Source: Setophaga petechia
Lineage: Eukaryota > Chordata > Aves > Passeriformes > Parulidae
Length of the DNA stretch: 64,000 nt
Direction of reading: 5' to 3'
Assembly: GCA_024362935.1 (NCBI GenBank)
Contig: JANCRA010000009.1
Span: forward strand, 10,000,001 to 10,064,000
Both the position numbers and the translations under genes were made by a program. Numbering within the stretch: position 1 is the first letter of the stretch; every line of letters begins with the position of its first letter. Shown here piece after piece: positions 1 to 13,096 of this stretch. The notes beneath the pieces were generated by a model. That model searched no databases, was not told where the DNA came from, and was given only the letters and a program-made list of their open reading frames with translations.

Positions 1-3000
1 TGTTCAATTTTCTCTCTCTTGTCTTCCCTATACCGTATTTCTTCTTTCTCTCATGTAGTTCCATAGAGTTATAACAGAGATTAAATTTACCATTTGTTTT
101 GAAGTCAGATTTGACCTTTATACTCTAACATAATAAAAGAGAATTTTACAGTAATACATTGTTAAACTTTGATGGCTAAGCCCCTTCCCCTCCAGCTTCC
201 CACAGACTTAAATAATGAAATGTTCCCATGGTGCGTTCCCCTCATAGGAATCATAGGTAATGTCTAATGTCAACCAGAAGATGCTAAATATTTGCCAAGG
301 GAGACTGGGTAACTGGTATTTCAAATGTGCAGCATTCTGTAAATAAAATTGTACAATTCTACTGTACTTGCTATACAATAGTATAATCCCACAGTTTTAA
401 GTTGAACAAGACATGATTTTATTAAAACAAAAACCACAAAACATAATGTAAACATCTGTAATTAGAAAAGGATCAGGAGGCCCAGCAGATCAGGCATGAC
501 TTAACATGTAATATGATCAAAAATTATAGATATTTCCAAATATTTGGTAAGATAAAATTTTGAATTTCTGTGTCAGATTTCACTTTGAAGAGTTCCCTAT
601 TCCCCAGTGAAATAGGAAGACAAAAATTGGAAGATTTTTGTCCTTAATTTATCACTTTCCTATTTGGATGTGGTGTTGATCAGTGGTGAAAATGGAGGTC
701 TTATGAGTCACCAGCATAAAAAACCAGTTTCCCTGCAATCAAGGCTAATTAATGCCAGCTGATGTTCTGCACAGCTTTTTCATTTTTAGCATTGGTGAGG
801 TACTGGGATTTCAGACAGTGAAGGGGAAATAAAGTACCAGGTACAGGTAGCTAGGATTTACACTCACTACAGGATAAATATTTGAAGTGCAGTCATGAAA
901 AGAAAAGGAGGTATATTCTTTGCACAGTGCTGGAATGAAGAGCAATAAGAAAAATACAGAAAATAAAGTTAAAAATGCAGGGAAAATAACCTGTCACATC
1001 TTGAAGGGTATGAGAAACAGCCAAAAGCTATCTTTTCCCCTCATGGTTTTGAACATGATTTGACAAATAGTGATATTAGGAAGTGTACTTTTAGGAAAAT
1101 ATTGGGCCTATAAGGCACATCTTTTGACTCTAGAGATTCTTTTTCCTTCCTGAGCCTGAGAAAGATGTTCCATTTCCTTTGAAGTCCAGAGAAACCACCT
1201 ACAGAGGACAAGATTACACCCCATATCCCTAGTATTTAAAACATTCATCTGCAGTGCTGTTAGAAAAACCGTGCTGCTGAAACATTTTAACATGATATAG
1301 ACAAATTTCTAAATCTCTTTGTATTTATGAAAATTGACTGTACTGATTAAAACTTTATGCTTTATTTTGATGTCCTTCTACATGTAAACACACATGCTTA
1401 TAACACCTTTTCTTTCAAAAGCTACATTCATGTAGTTTAGCAGATGTATTTCTAGGCGATTCTGCCTATATGGGCCACATGTCAGACTTGCATCTTAAAC
1501 CAGATTTCAACTAAAATTTCAACTAAATTGGCTTTATCAGGCACATATAGTTCCATATTCTGTATAGGTTGTTGTGGTTTCCCTACATATTTGGAAGGAA
1601 AACTGTAAAAAGAGAATTTCATTTATGGATAGTGCTGACATAACATTGTGATAAAGCCCAGACAGTTTCTTGAATTTCCATATTTTGCCTTTGTGTCAGC
1701 TGTCTTGGTGTCAGGCAGCCACCTGGTGATGGGAGAGTGATTGTGTTGGGATGCAACCACCTCAGCACTGCTAAACAGTGGGAGAAAGGCCAGTATGGCA
1801 TCCCCAAGGTGTGGGTGACAGAAGATGGATAGACACTCATCTTGTACCTTTCTTGCATGTTAGGGAAGTTTCTGAGAACAGGGAGATTTTCCCTACATTA
1901 TCCTGGAGCATATGGGCTCTTATCCTCTCCTTAAAAGGATACAGTCCCAAATTTTAGATTCTTCTTTCATGGACTCTATGACACTGTACATTTTGCTGGT
2001 TTTTCTCTGAGTACAGAAAAAGGTTTATTTGCTTTGGTCCTCCCAGCTAAACTGAACAACTGAGAGCACACTGAATATTTATGTTCCTCATGGAGACCAG
2101 GAGAAAGGAAGGGCCAAGATACAAATTTGTCTATACAGGATGGAAGGATAGTGTAGTACTTTGCTTCCAAGATGAAAAAGCAAACATCAGCCCTGACAGT
2201 AACTGCATAACATGGGGAGATGTCAGGTAAGGCTTTGCCTTTCTTGAATTTATCTGGCCACGGTCCTTTAGCTGACAAAGCACTTCTCTGATTACTACCC
2301 AGCTAGTCTCCAATCTGGCACCAGAGGAGTACAGCTGCAAAATCTGTGAAGAGCTCATTCACAGCAAATACCACCCAGATAGGCCAAAACCAATTACGGC
2401 TAGCAGTTATTAAAGCTCTTTAGCATGAAAGAAGTTTTATTGGTGTAAGATTATGTAATGCATAATATATGCCCAAACATATGTCCACAGACCAGTCGTG
2501 ATGCATTTCAGTTTGGGCAAAAGCCTATAGTTGTTTGACTTAAGTAATAAAAGGGTTTTTAAACCTTTATGGAAACCACTGAGAACGCCAAACAGATGGA
2601 ACTGAAAGTCCTTTTCTGTTCACAGTCCATTCAGGCTAAATACTAACTGTATTGAAGCATTCACCCACTTTTTTACTGTATCCGAGGTGCTACTGCTGAG
2701 GCAAGTATATCATGTTTTCTGCTTGGTGGTGTAAGAAAGGTGCCTCCCATACTTTCCAAGAGCATTGCTATACGACCAGTACAAGGTATCAACTTATTTT
2801 CAAAATAAGTACTACTAATAAATGTAAAAAAAAAAAGAAAAAAAAGAAAAAAAAGAAATTGTTAAGGTGAAGACAGTTGCAATCTGGGAATCTAGGATTA
2901 GCAAATTACTCCCAGTAGAATTTAGTAAGAACAACAGAAATCATCTGATTACTAGAAGTTCACTTAACCCAGAATGGTATTAAAATTTGTTACTAGGATC

Positions 3001-3116
3001 TTGAATGCTACAATGTAAAAATGCTATTCAGTCCAAAAGTAACAACTAGCCTATTTTTACTAATGAAGTTTCTTCTTTTGGTCAGAGTGTCCCACTATTC
3101 TCCTGAAAGGCCAAAG
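1..3116. other. Non-coding, no gene seen
   Basis: AT-rich single-copy-looking DNA. All open frames are 100 codons or shorter and overlap on both strands without splice or codon support. Apart from the A-rich microsatellite no repeat is recognised. Confidence 0.7.
2826..2858. repeat. A-rich microsatellite, (A8G)n-like
   Basis: Runs of A interrupted by single G at regular spacing. Low complexity, no further function seen. Confidence 0.9.
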
Positions 3117-3206
3117 AGCTGCCCAAGGTCCTTATTTATAGCTTTTGCCTGTACTACGTCTTCAAGTAGTACAGGCAAAAGCTATAAATAAGGACCTTGT
3201 GCAGCT
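3117..3206. repeat. Near-perfect 90-bp inverted repeat (hairpin)
   Basis: The left arm 3125-3157 and right arm 3166-3198 are perfect reverse complements over 33 bp, separated by an 8-nt loop (GTCTTCAA). Allowing one mismatch (3123 against 3200), the arms extend to 3117 and 3206, giving a 41-bp stem. Each end is AGCT. No coding potential is seen. Possible origins are a foldback formed by template switching, a very small inverted-repeat transposon, a hairpin RNA gene, or a sequencing/assembly palindrome. Confidence 0.97.
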
Positions 3207-6200
3207 AACACCTGAATTATGGTATCACAGAATTTTTGAGGTAGCCTTTGCCCTTATGCTGTCCCTGTGAAAGAACACAGGCAAAAACAGTTCTGCACAG
3301 GGAGGCAGAAGGGGAGCAATAATACTCCTTACCTCAGCTTTGTGGGAAATAGCAGAGTCCTGTATTATTTAATAGCACTTTATTGGCTGCAGGACAGAAG
3401 AGGAAAAAAAAAATTCAAATCTGTAGAAAATGCTATTGATTAGGAATTGTGTATTTTCCCTTGTTGTCATTACATTGCAAGAGTTCCATATTGCTAAAAT
3501 TTTGTACCACCTTGATGTTTCTTGTAGGCAGCTCCTCTAAGCACAGACTCCTCCTTGTCCTCACAGTAGTCAACTGACTCCAGTTTCCCCTCAACCAACC
3601 AATCAGTCTTTTATAGCACTCTTCTTATTGCCTACAGCTGCAGCCTGTTAAAGTCAGGCCTGCTCCTAATCTTTAATAATGAACCCAGCTGCAACTCTTC
3701 AGGGGGTAAGATTACTTTATATACCACCTTTATTTACTTATATTCTATCTCCCTACACTTCCTTATCAGAAGAAATTTATAAATACGAATTATTTAAAAC
3801 TTGGTGGCATAATGACGAGTGAGAAAAGCTTCTGTGGCTTCCTTTAAAATGTTATCCGACTCAACAGGGAAACTGGCACTCCATTGCCCAGCCCTCACAC
3901 AAGCAGTGGTATACAGAGGAGTACACACAGCATACAGTGTTGGGGTGGTATCACTTCTAACAACAGTGGTTAAGGGCTTATCTACAGCTGATTTGATCAG
4001 TGGGTGTCTTACTGGGTCAAGGCCCAAAAAGGAGCACAGCCCTGGCTCCCTCTAAGGGCACAGAAACATGAGATGGCAAAGCTTCACATCACCTTAGACA
4101 AGGTCAGGGCACAACAGGGGTAACATGTGGGAGAGACTGCTGTCACAGCGCCCTGCTCTTCTACTTAATCAGCAGAAAATTGTAGTTTTTTCTCCTCCTT
4201 TCTCTGGCAGTCTAGTTCAGAATTGATCTAACGTTTTCCATCCTCTCTCTTTTAATTGGGAAAGGTTAGACAGGTTTCCACAGGTTTTTTTTTGTCCAGT
4301 TAATGATTATGTCCTATGAATGATGGCAAATGAGAACTTCAGTCCAGTAGTGCCATGGTACATAGCTACACAGATTTCTCTGTGCTTTGGAGAGAGCTGT
4401 GATGTTCACAAAGGAGCATTGTGTTGGAAACAACAGTGACTGCTGTTTCATAGTTGGTTTTCCACCCCAAAGATAAGTTAGGAAGTGCTGGTGCAGTCAT
4501 TGAAACCCTGGCCTGTATTACAGGGAGAGTCTCAAATGTCACCTTTTCAAGAAGGTTCAAAAATATGTTCCACCTCACTCATGATGAGCCTTTGCTGCTG
4601 GTTCTAGGCTGAATTTTATACTCCTACAGCAATTTAAACAGTAACAAGGTACAGAGCAGCAGAAATGTCTGTCTTCTGAGCCCTATTCCTGTGATCTGAC
4701 AGATCTTTCGATCTGTTGATTTCAGAGCCTCAAGGATTATTTCAGTGCCAGTATGATATTACCTCCTATAAAAAGTCTCTATAGATCTTCCCCAAAATAA
4801 ATGAGACCACCTAAAGGCGTGAAATGAGTGGAACAAAAAAGATTTTTCAAAATCTATTTTACATTTTAACAGTATATAAACCTTATTAAAAGATACTATA
4901 CTACTACAGAGGGTAATGCATCCATCTCTTTAAATACATGAATTTAAACTGAAGGGAGAAATTAATGATGCTGTTCTTGAGGTAGAATGCAAGAAGCATC
5001 TTTGAATTTTAAGCCAGTTCCTCTGCTAGTTGAAAGCAGAGTTATTCCAGTGGAGGCAGTGGAGTTCTGCAAATTTATGTTGCTAGGGATCTGTCTGACA
5101 ATGGTAAGTGACAGAAGAGACAGCCATCTCTCAGTAAAAAGAAAATGTAAGGGTCAAAAAACATCTGATATGTATTCAGCAGTGATTGCTCCTAAGAGAA
5201 AGGGCAAAAATAAATGCCCTGTAGAGGAAAGAGGAAAGGATGATGCAAGCAAGAAAGAGAAACAAGAAAAAAAACCACAGTCAATCAGAAGCTGCAGAGA
5301 AAAGTTGACAAGGGCAGCAAAATATCAGGTTGGGCTGAAGCCAGCTGAGCAATGCAACAAGAATAAGAATGTAACTTGATTAAAAAGCAGAGGAAAATTG
5401 CAATACTGTGAATAAAATAATCTATTGAAGCTTGTTGTGTGAGGCTCCAAACACTTCATGTGCAAATTTGAGATTTGTTTTATCCTCATCCAAAGTTCCT
5501 TTGAAGAACTCCTCTGTCAGAGCCAATTTTTTTACTACATTGATTGACATCTGTAGTTAGAATTACAGAACTTTATCTAAATGTACAATTTCTCTGTCTT
5601 TCTGTAATGTTTATTCTGTAGAGTTTTTATATTTAAAAACATTGAAAAATACTTTATGGACTTAATATTTTTCTTGGGCGTTTTTAGAGAGAAATACTTT
5701 ACATTTAATATCATGCCTAATCTAATAGGTACCTATATCCATAAAATCCAAGTGAAGAGAGAAAGGAAAAAAAAGGAGATTTTATATTATCCCAAAAATG
5801 AGAAAAGATACATTCTTTTTTCAAAATCATCCCTTGACAAGGAGTACAGAACTCAAGACAAGTAGATGTTAGAACTATTACATGTACTTTTGAAATTATT
5901 CTCATGACCTCCAGTTTTGTTTAAATGACCAGCAGTAATCATATGGGCAAAAAAAGTGAATTAACCAGATGAGCTCACAGCCTGAGCTGTAGGTAAATAC
6001 TACATACAGGATTGGACCTAAAATGTCTCAGCAGAAATATAATAGAGATGTCAATATAGAAGTCTTGAGCCAGTGACATAATTTGTCTCACCTTTGAAAA
6101 TAAGCCTGAAAAGTTCTCAATGTCCGACCTTTGCTAACATCACAGAAAGTGCAAGACTTTTGAAAATTAGCACTTGCATCTATTACTATTTTCTCCAGGA

Positions 6201-9200
6201 TAAGAGGGTTTACACTACTGCATGTGCATTGCAGACCAAATATAGTTTGTGAGTGCTGAGATACAGCAACCTCTACTGTGGTCCTCTTGTGCCCCCCAGA
6301 TTTATAAAGGGATTTATTTTGTTTTTCCAACTCAGTGCTTGTCCTTCATGTTTTGAAAAGTAGATTGAAATTCCTCCTTGATTCCTGTTTTTCCCTCTTT
6401 CAAACACTGGTTACAAACTCAGCCTCAGTGTGATTCCTCAGCAGAGCATGGCCCACATGTTAGAAAACAGTGCTCTAACCAGCGGCATATCAAAAGTATT
6501 TTTTATCTCTATTTGAAGTGCAAGCATATTCCAAAGCTGTTTGTCAGGAGGAAGCTGAGAGGACTGAAGTCCATTTAATTCTCAGTTCATTTCAATTGAC
6601 AGTGAAATACAGATCTGACACAGACAATTGCAGACAATCAGTGGCAACAATCTCTGAAGAACCAAAGCCTCCACATCATCTACAGTCTTTTCCATAAACT
6701 TTCTGCTTTGTAATACTTAAAATGGTGTCTGGACAGGTATTCCTTTTGGTAAGCCAAAACACAGTGATAATATTAATCTTTAGTTAATACTATTAAAAGC
6801 AAAAATAAAAGGTCATTATAAGTCTGAAAGTCATGGGAGTTCAGAATTTTTTTCATGCTTCCAACTTGAAAGCTGAATGGATTCTGGTCCTAAGTAATCT
6901 ATTCAGACAAGAGGTAATGAAATTAAGGAACTGAAGGCTTTAAATATGGAAAAACAAATTCTCATGTGATGTAAAAGGACATTGTCTGGTCATGCCCAGA
7001 ATTTTACAACAGCTTGCATTTAATCTGGGTAGATCTTTCCCCACATAAATAGCAATTAAACACTCATAAAATTCAAGTTGGGAAGGTGAGGCAATATGAG
7101 AATTGCTTGTTTGCCTCTCCTCTGAAGCTAAATCTCTGAACTAAAAGTTCTTATGTAACATTTGTTAAAGAGAGAGCAAAAAAAGAAAACAGAACACCTG
7201 GAAATCATTGCAAGGTGTAAATGCCCCTTATCCAGATAATTTTAAAGATTTTGATTGGGCAAGTAAGAACTCTGCTATCAGTATAAGAAGAATATGTAAA
7301 ATATTTATAACATAGCATAAACGGAAAACTCTATGAGGGCTCATTAAGTTAACTTTTATTCAGTACCTAAGAGTATATTGGTCATTAGATGTTTGGTCTT
7401 CTGATCCAGGGGTCACCCCTGACTACTCTGCATTTTTAAAATTCCTCACTTTTTTAGTACTGCTTACTAAGAGGAAGGGAAGAATTACAGAGTATTCAGC
7501 ATAAGGAGTGGTTTTGTTCTTTCCAATTAAAAGCCACATTTAGCAGGAAAATAAGTAGCACTTCATATATAAATAAATAAAATAATGCTTTAAAAAAAAT
7601 CTGATATTTTGGGAAAGATATTTTTTAGTCTTTTGGGATTCCTTCTAATTATTTCTTAAAGGCAGTAGTGGAGACAAGTTCCTGTTCAGCCTAATTATGT
7701 GTATGGTACAATTCCTCCAGGAAAAGTGTCCTAGAGTGATACAGAACCTTGCATCCCTTTAGTCTAGCTAAAGAGTTGGCTGATTTTGCTTCCTGCACAA
7801 TGTTCTGTTGATCTTAGGAAGAAATTAAATGCTTCTGGCATTAAGAAGACTCATAGGGACATTCAGTAATCACTGTGAATAATCACACTGTTCATGCAGC
7901 CTTAAGCATTTCAAGTCTCTTGCTCACCAATATTTTTTCTTCTTCAGTATATCATTCATCATAATTTTCTGCCCTTCAGACAAGTTTTTTTTTGTTGCTC
8001 TTTAGTGCAGTACATTATTTTCTCTGGATTTTATGTTCTTGCCTCACAGTCACCACACTATTTTGCTTTATTTATTAAATTTATCTTTACTGTTATTGTA
8101 CTTATAAGTCATTGTGGGCTATTTTTGTGTGTTTGTTACTTTCCATCTCATGTTTGTTTAATTATCATAACAGCAAGGGTATCTTTTAAATATTTTTAAG
8201 AGACAGCACACTTAGCTTAAATTGGACAGTTGTTTATACATTATTATGGGAATGGTGCCTTGAGAAGCATTCTCCTCATAGCACATTTATTTGTTTTTGT
8301 TTTCAGTTTAGAGTAAAAGGAAATTTTTTAGGTTGGGTCATGCTTGCCCATCTTTACACAGAGTTTTGCTGAAATGAAGGAGGGCCAGTGGCAAGTCTGG
8401 GACCCACTGGTGCAGGTGGAAAATACCTGAAGTGGTACATGGTTATTACATGGGTCCATGCATATCTCTCCCCATCAAGATAAGCCAAGTTATGTCCTTT
8501 ATCAGCAGCTGTGAAATCCTTACACAGACAAACCAGGAACTGAAAAGTGAACAGAGCTCAAATGTCTTTTTTATCATTGTCTTTCTGTCAAAATAAAGTT
8601 TTATTTATTATTTTTCTACTCTAAAGTAGAACTGTCTTTGTTTGCATTGACCACCAAGGATATGTAAACCCCTAGCAAGAATGAAATATGTGCACAAATG
8701 AGGCATGAGGTAAAACAATGAAGGAAAGAAATCTTGGAGAACCATTTGAAGTCTCTGTTTCACTCTAGCTGCACCTTTCCCTTCTTTAATGCCTGCCAGC
8801 GAGTGCAATTCTTTCCTAATTCCATTATGATTTTGAAATAATTCCTTGCTTTTGAAGTAGAATACCCATTTTCTTTGTAGGAAGCTGTTGCAATATATTG
8901 AATATCCGGGTAAGCCATTTCTTTAATAATAATAATAAATATTATTTTTCCCGTCTTGTACAAAAGCTCTTGTTCCACAGAGTTGGTCAGCTCTAAATGA
9001 ACTTTGTAGGCCTTTATCAGATAATAGACAGGTATCTAGACATCTAGACTGGTCTTCATAGTCCTTTCCAGCATGTCTATGTTCCTAAGCAGAATTGCCT
9101 TTGCTCATGTGAATTAACATTAGCTATTAATTACCTTCTGAGTTTGTCTGACCTTGATCTTGTCTTTCTCCATTACCTATGAAGATCTGAACTGTGAATT

Positions 9201-12200
9201 TAATGTCTGTATTAATGTGCACTTCATTTTTTGCCCAAGAAGGATGCCCAGGCTGTCGCTAATGGCCTGAAATGCAGGCTACAGGGGAGACTAGGGCCTG
9301 CCCATTTATGCTGCTCTGTGGGCAGCATAACTTTCAACCCTACTTGCTGTGACATCAGTTAACAGTGAGGAGCTGCACTCTGCCCCCACAATCCTGGCTT
9401 TTATCTGTCCAGAACATTTTGTTAGCCCGGAGAGGCTAGATAGAGGCTCCTTGCAGCAGGGTGTAATGTAGCCCATGGTGGTGAGGTGTCCTTTCCTTAC
9501 GTACTGTGTCACAATCAGCATTGGAGGTTTCCTTGTAGTTTCCCCAGAGACAGCCCTACCTAAGGCTGTTGCTAACAGCCAAAAATAAAACAGAAAGTTC
9601 ATCCCTGTTCCCTGAACAGGGCCACTCCATAATAGCATTGTAGGCAAAATCAATTAATCTGGTTTTGTCACCCATGGAGAGCAGCAACTGTCTGAAATGA
9701 TCCTTCCACAGCCTGACCCTTTCTTAATGGGCACCTACAAAATTCATGGTCTGCTTGTAATAGGTGTTATTATTATCACTCTAATTCTGTACTGAATTTC
9801 AGTTTGCATTCTGTGAAACAGATCCACTACTTTTGTTCAAAACCAGTTCTAACATTTGTGACTCCAAATGAAGTCTTGTTTAAAAGAACAATAGGTGAGC
9901 TGTAGCCACAGGTCACCAGTTGTACATTTTTTAAAAGTCAGAGAAGAAGTTTAAGAAACTCAACCTTGGACTGAGTTGTTAATTCTGAATGAAGGAGGTT
10001 GTTTTAGAAAGAAGAGGTTTCCTAATGCAAACAGCATGAAAGACCAGCATGATTGCCATGTGAGCAGCAGCAAACTCAAAGTAATTGAAAGTAATATTCA
10101 GGGTTGGTGCAGTTATTTATATATTGGAGATCCATTTAGATTCAATGAGAAATGCAGATTTAGAGAGGCAGAGAATTCCAAAGTTGTCATTTACGACTGA
10201 GATTAAATGACGGAGAAATTGCACGTGCGTGACAAACCTTCATGTGGGCTTAATTCCTGCCAGTGTGGATGCACATCAGGAACTGCTTTCATGCAGCCAG
10301 GAATATGTAAGCTAAGTACTGCTGTTTTGAAGATGTATGAGTATCTGGACAATAAACTGAAGCAGAATTCTGAAAATCAAACTGGAAAATTCACCATTTT
10401 CAAAAGGTTTAGAAACACTTTATGGGGGATTTTTGTCAATGAATTTCATTAAAACAGATGTTTGGCAACAAGCTGTTAAAGCTTGCTATATAGACCCATC
10501 ATTCCAATTCAATCTCACAGGCTAATAATGACCTTTTCCTTTTTGTCAATATCTATCTCTTCAGGTCAATAGAGAGTAAAGCACAGTGTGAAATGCAGAC
10601 TTTGCCTTATATGCCCATGAAGACTGGGAAGCACTGTTTCTGCTGAACATGTTTTACCTTGAAATTTGTCATGCAAACACATATTAGGCAGGGGAATTAG
10701 ACCATATCTGTGCTATTTTAACAAACACATTCCCCTCCACTCCCCAATCCCCTTTCCTTTTTACTGCTAAAACTGCATAGCTAAATTGAGCCTAGCAATC
10801 CTGTAACTTAGGATGGATTCTGCCTTTGTTGTAATTAAATGAAGATCTGACAACAGAAATAGTGATCTTGCTTCTGCAGAGTACTTAAGTGTGGGGTTAG
10901 CAGTGAAATACCATTAAATTGTACTGGGACAAGAGGACTTGGGGTGCGTCAGAAAGGGAAGGGATTTAGAATTATAAAATTTTGCAGACAAAACCTTAGA
11001 CTTCGTGCTCCTCTTAGCCTTTCCATCATGGGTCTTTGGTACAGTCACACTTGGTGTGATGAGGACTCAGCAACACCCCAAAGCCTAACTGAATTACAGA
11101 CCATTGAAATGCCCAGAAAAAAAAATACTAGAGTGAAGGCCTGAGGTTCTCAGATGCCTCCTATTTAGCAGCTTGATATAAATCCCTACTGACTAAGCAT
11201 TTTATCAAATATGATCCATATTAATAAAAAAAAAATGCAAATAAGCCCTAAACCAGGTTGAAAAAAAAATAAATCTCCATTTCATCTGCTTCTGCATTCA
11301 TATCTTTTCCCTTACAAGCTGGAGAAGCACATGTTTAAATAACCCCCTCCAGTTAGCAAGAAAAACCAGACTTTTGGGAACAAAAGGAAGTCAAGGAAGG
11401 GCATGAATGCCCGACAGCTTGTCTTTTCTTCCTTTTGTGTTAAGTTTTAAAAAGTAATTCCAGCTCCTCTTGCATCTTACCCAGGGCAAATATTAGTAAA
11501 GGCTCTCTAGCAAGACAGGTAACAGCAAGAAATGGGAAAGGAAAGGATGGTGCAACAATGCTTTGCAAGGATGGTAATAGAGATTACAGATGTCCAGTTC
11601 TTACATGAGTATTGAATGTCCTTGCTTCTGCCGGTATTTTTCTGAATATGTTTTACTCAAAAGAGGATATTTTTCTTATTGATAAGCGAACACACTTTAC
11701 CTTCAAGTAGAAGCTGTAAGTGGATTTTGTCTCTGTTTTTCTTCTCTGGCTGCTGCATAGCCTGTTGCACAGCAGGTTATGTCCTGAGAAACCCCAATAT
11801 GCAGGACTATCTCCCACTTTCTTTTAACTCAAATTATTCTACACAGCCCTAGGAAATATCAGTGGCTATAATATTTAGAAGAGTAATGGAGTTCTAATTT
11901 CTTCAGTATATAATGAGGAGTGTAATCTGGGGAATGATCGAGTTATTTTTTCTTTTTAAGTGCTTTGTTTCTCTGACTTTTGTAACCTATAGTCCAAAAT
12001 GCAAAGAGGAAGATGACGTTTTTTTGAATGTGCACTGAGTGTTTTTTCTAAAACTGTTGGATGGAGTGCAAGTGTCTGAAATTGCAAGGTGGGAATTAAA
12101 GCAGCCTCTTTGAAAAGTGGCAGGGGAGGTTTCAACCCTGAGTTCTCATTTCCCTGAAGTGTTGTAAATATGTAATTTAGGACAGGAGCTGGCAGAAGAG

Positions 12201-12639
12201 TAAGAACATTAAGCATCTTGAAGAGAGCTGGCAGAATGCACATAAACAATGCTTCAGCTCTGGTGCAGCATGCTGTAGACTTCCAAAGATAATGAAGAAA
12301 TCATTTGTTTGTTCAGGAAACCTGTACCCTAGAGAAGCAAACCTGTCAGGGCCCATAAAATGCACAGAGAGTATATCCACAGCAGGTTTTCAAAGAATGC
12401 CTCTATGGCTTATTTATAAAGGAGTAAATTCTAATGTGACTTGAAATGAAAGTCTTTTTTGCTGCCTAGTTGTAGATTAAATTGTGTCAATATGTAGAAG
12501 TACAGTTGTACAGCTGTTACCTGTTGAAAAACATTTGAGGCGAGCATGCCTGGGGATCCCATTGATGCCAAATGATGCCTCAAGTGGGCCCAGTGGGATC
12601 CTTGTGGGGTTCCCAGGTATATGGGAGCCCATGTATATG
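3207..12639. other. Non-coding, no gene supported
   Basis: No repeat family is recognised. Two open frames stand out by length only: a Lys-rich 130-codon plus frame at 4987-5379, and a 115-codon minus frame at 9306-9653 with a hydrophobic segment near its start. Neither resembles a family I know. Otherwise this is AT-rich intergenic DNA. Confidence 0.6.
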
Positions 12640-13096
12640 TTCCCAAGTACAAGGTCCTGTACCTGAGTTGGGGCAAGCCCTAGTATCAATACAGAGTAGG
12701 GAATAACAGGATTTAGAGCAGCGGTGCCAAGAAGGACTTGGGGCTGCTGATGGATAAAGAGCTCAAACATGACCCAGCAATGTGTGCTTGCAGCCCAAAA
12801 AGCCAGCCATATCCAGGGCTACATCCAGAGCAGCGTGGCCAGCAGGGGGAGAGGGAATTCTGCCTCTCTGCCCCACTGTGAGACCCCACCTGGAGTGCTG
12901 CATCCAGTTCTGGGGCCCCCAGCACAAGAACAACATGGACCTGCTGGAACAGCTACAGAGGAGGTCATGAAGCTGATCAGAGGGCTGGAGAGCCTCTACC
13001 ATGAAGGCAGGCTGAGAGAGTTGGGGCTGTTCAGCCTGGAGCCAAGAGGGCTCCAAAAAGAACTTATTGTGGCCTTCCAGTACCTTACAGGGATGA
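12640..13096 (+). mobile_element. CR1 LINE fragment, missing its 3' end
   Basis: Matches the CR1 region before and within the 3' UTR: CAGCCCAAAAAGCCAGCCAT, GACCCCACCTGGAGTGCTGC, ATCCAGTTCTGGGGCCCCCA, GGCTGAGAGAGTTGGGGCTG and GGCCTTCCAGTACCTTACAG. The similarity stops abruptly near 13096, where a complete copy would continue for about 300 bp to its 3' terminus. The weaker stretch 12545-12640 may be an extension. Open frames of up to 147 codons here are only CR1 remnants, not genes. Confidence 0.92.

Noticed and set aside
3222..3245. ATCACAGAATTTTTGAGGTAG resembling the reverse complement of a CR1 tail
   Set aside because: Only about 20 bp look similar and the sequence right after does not follow CR1. 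Too short to support.
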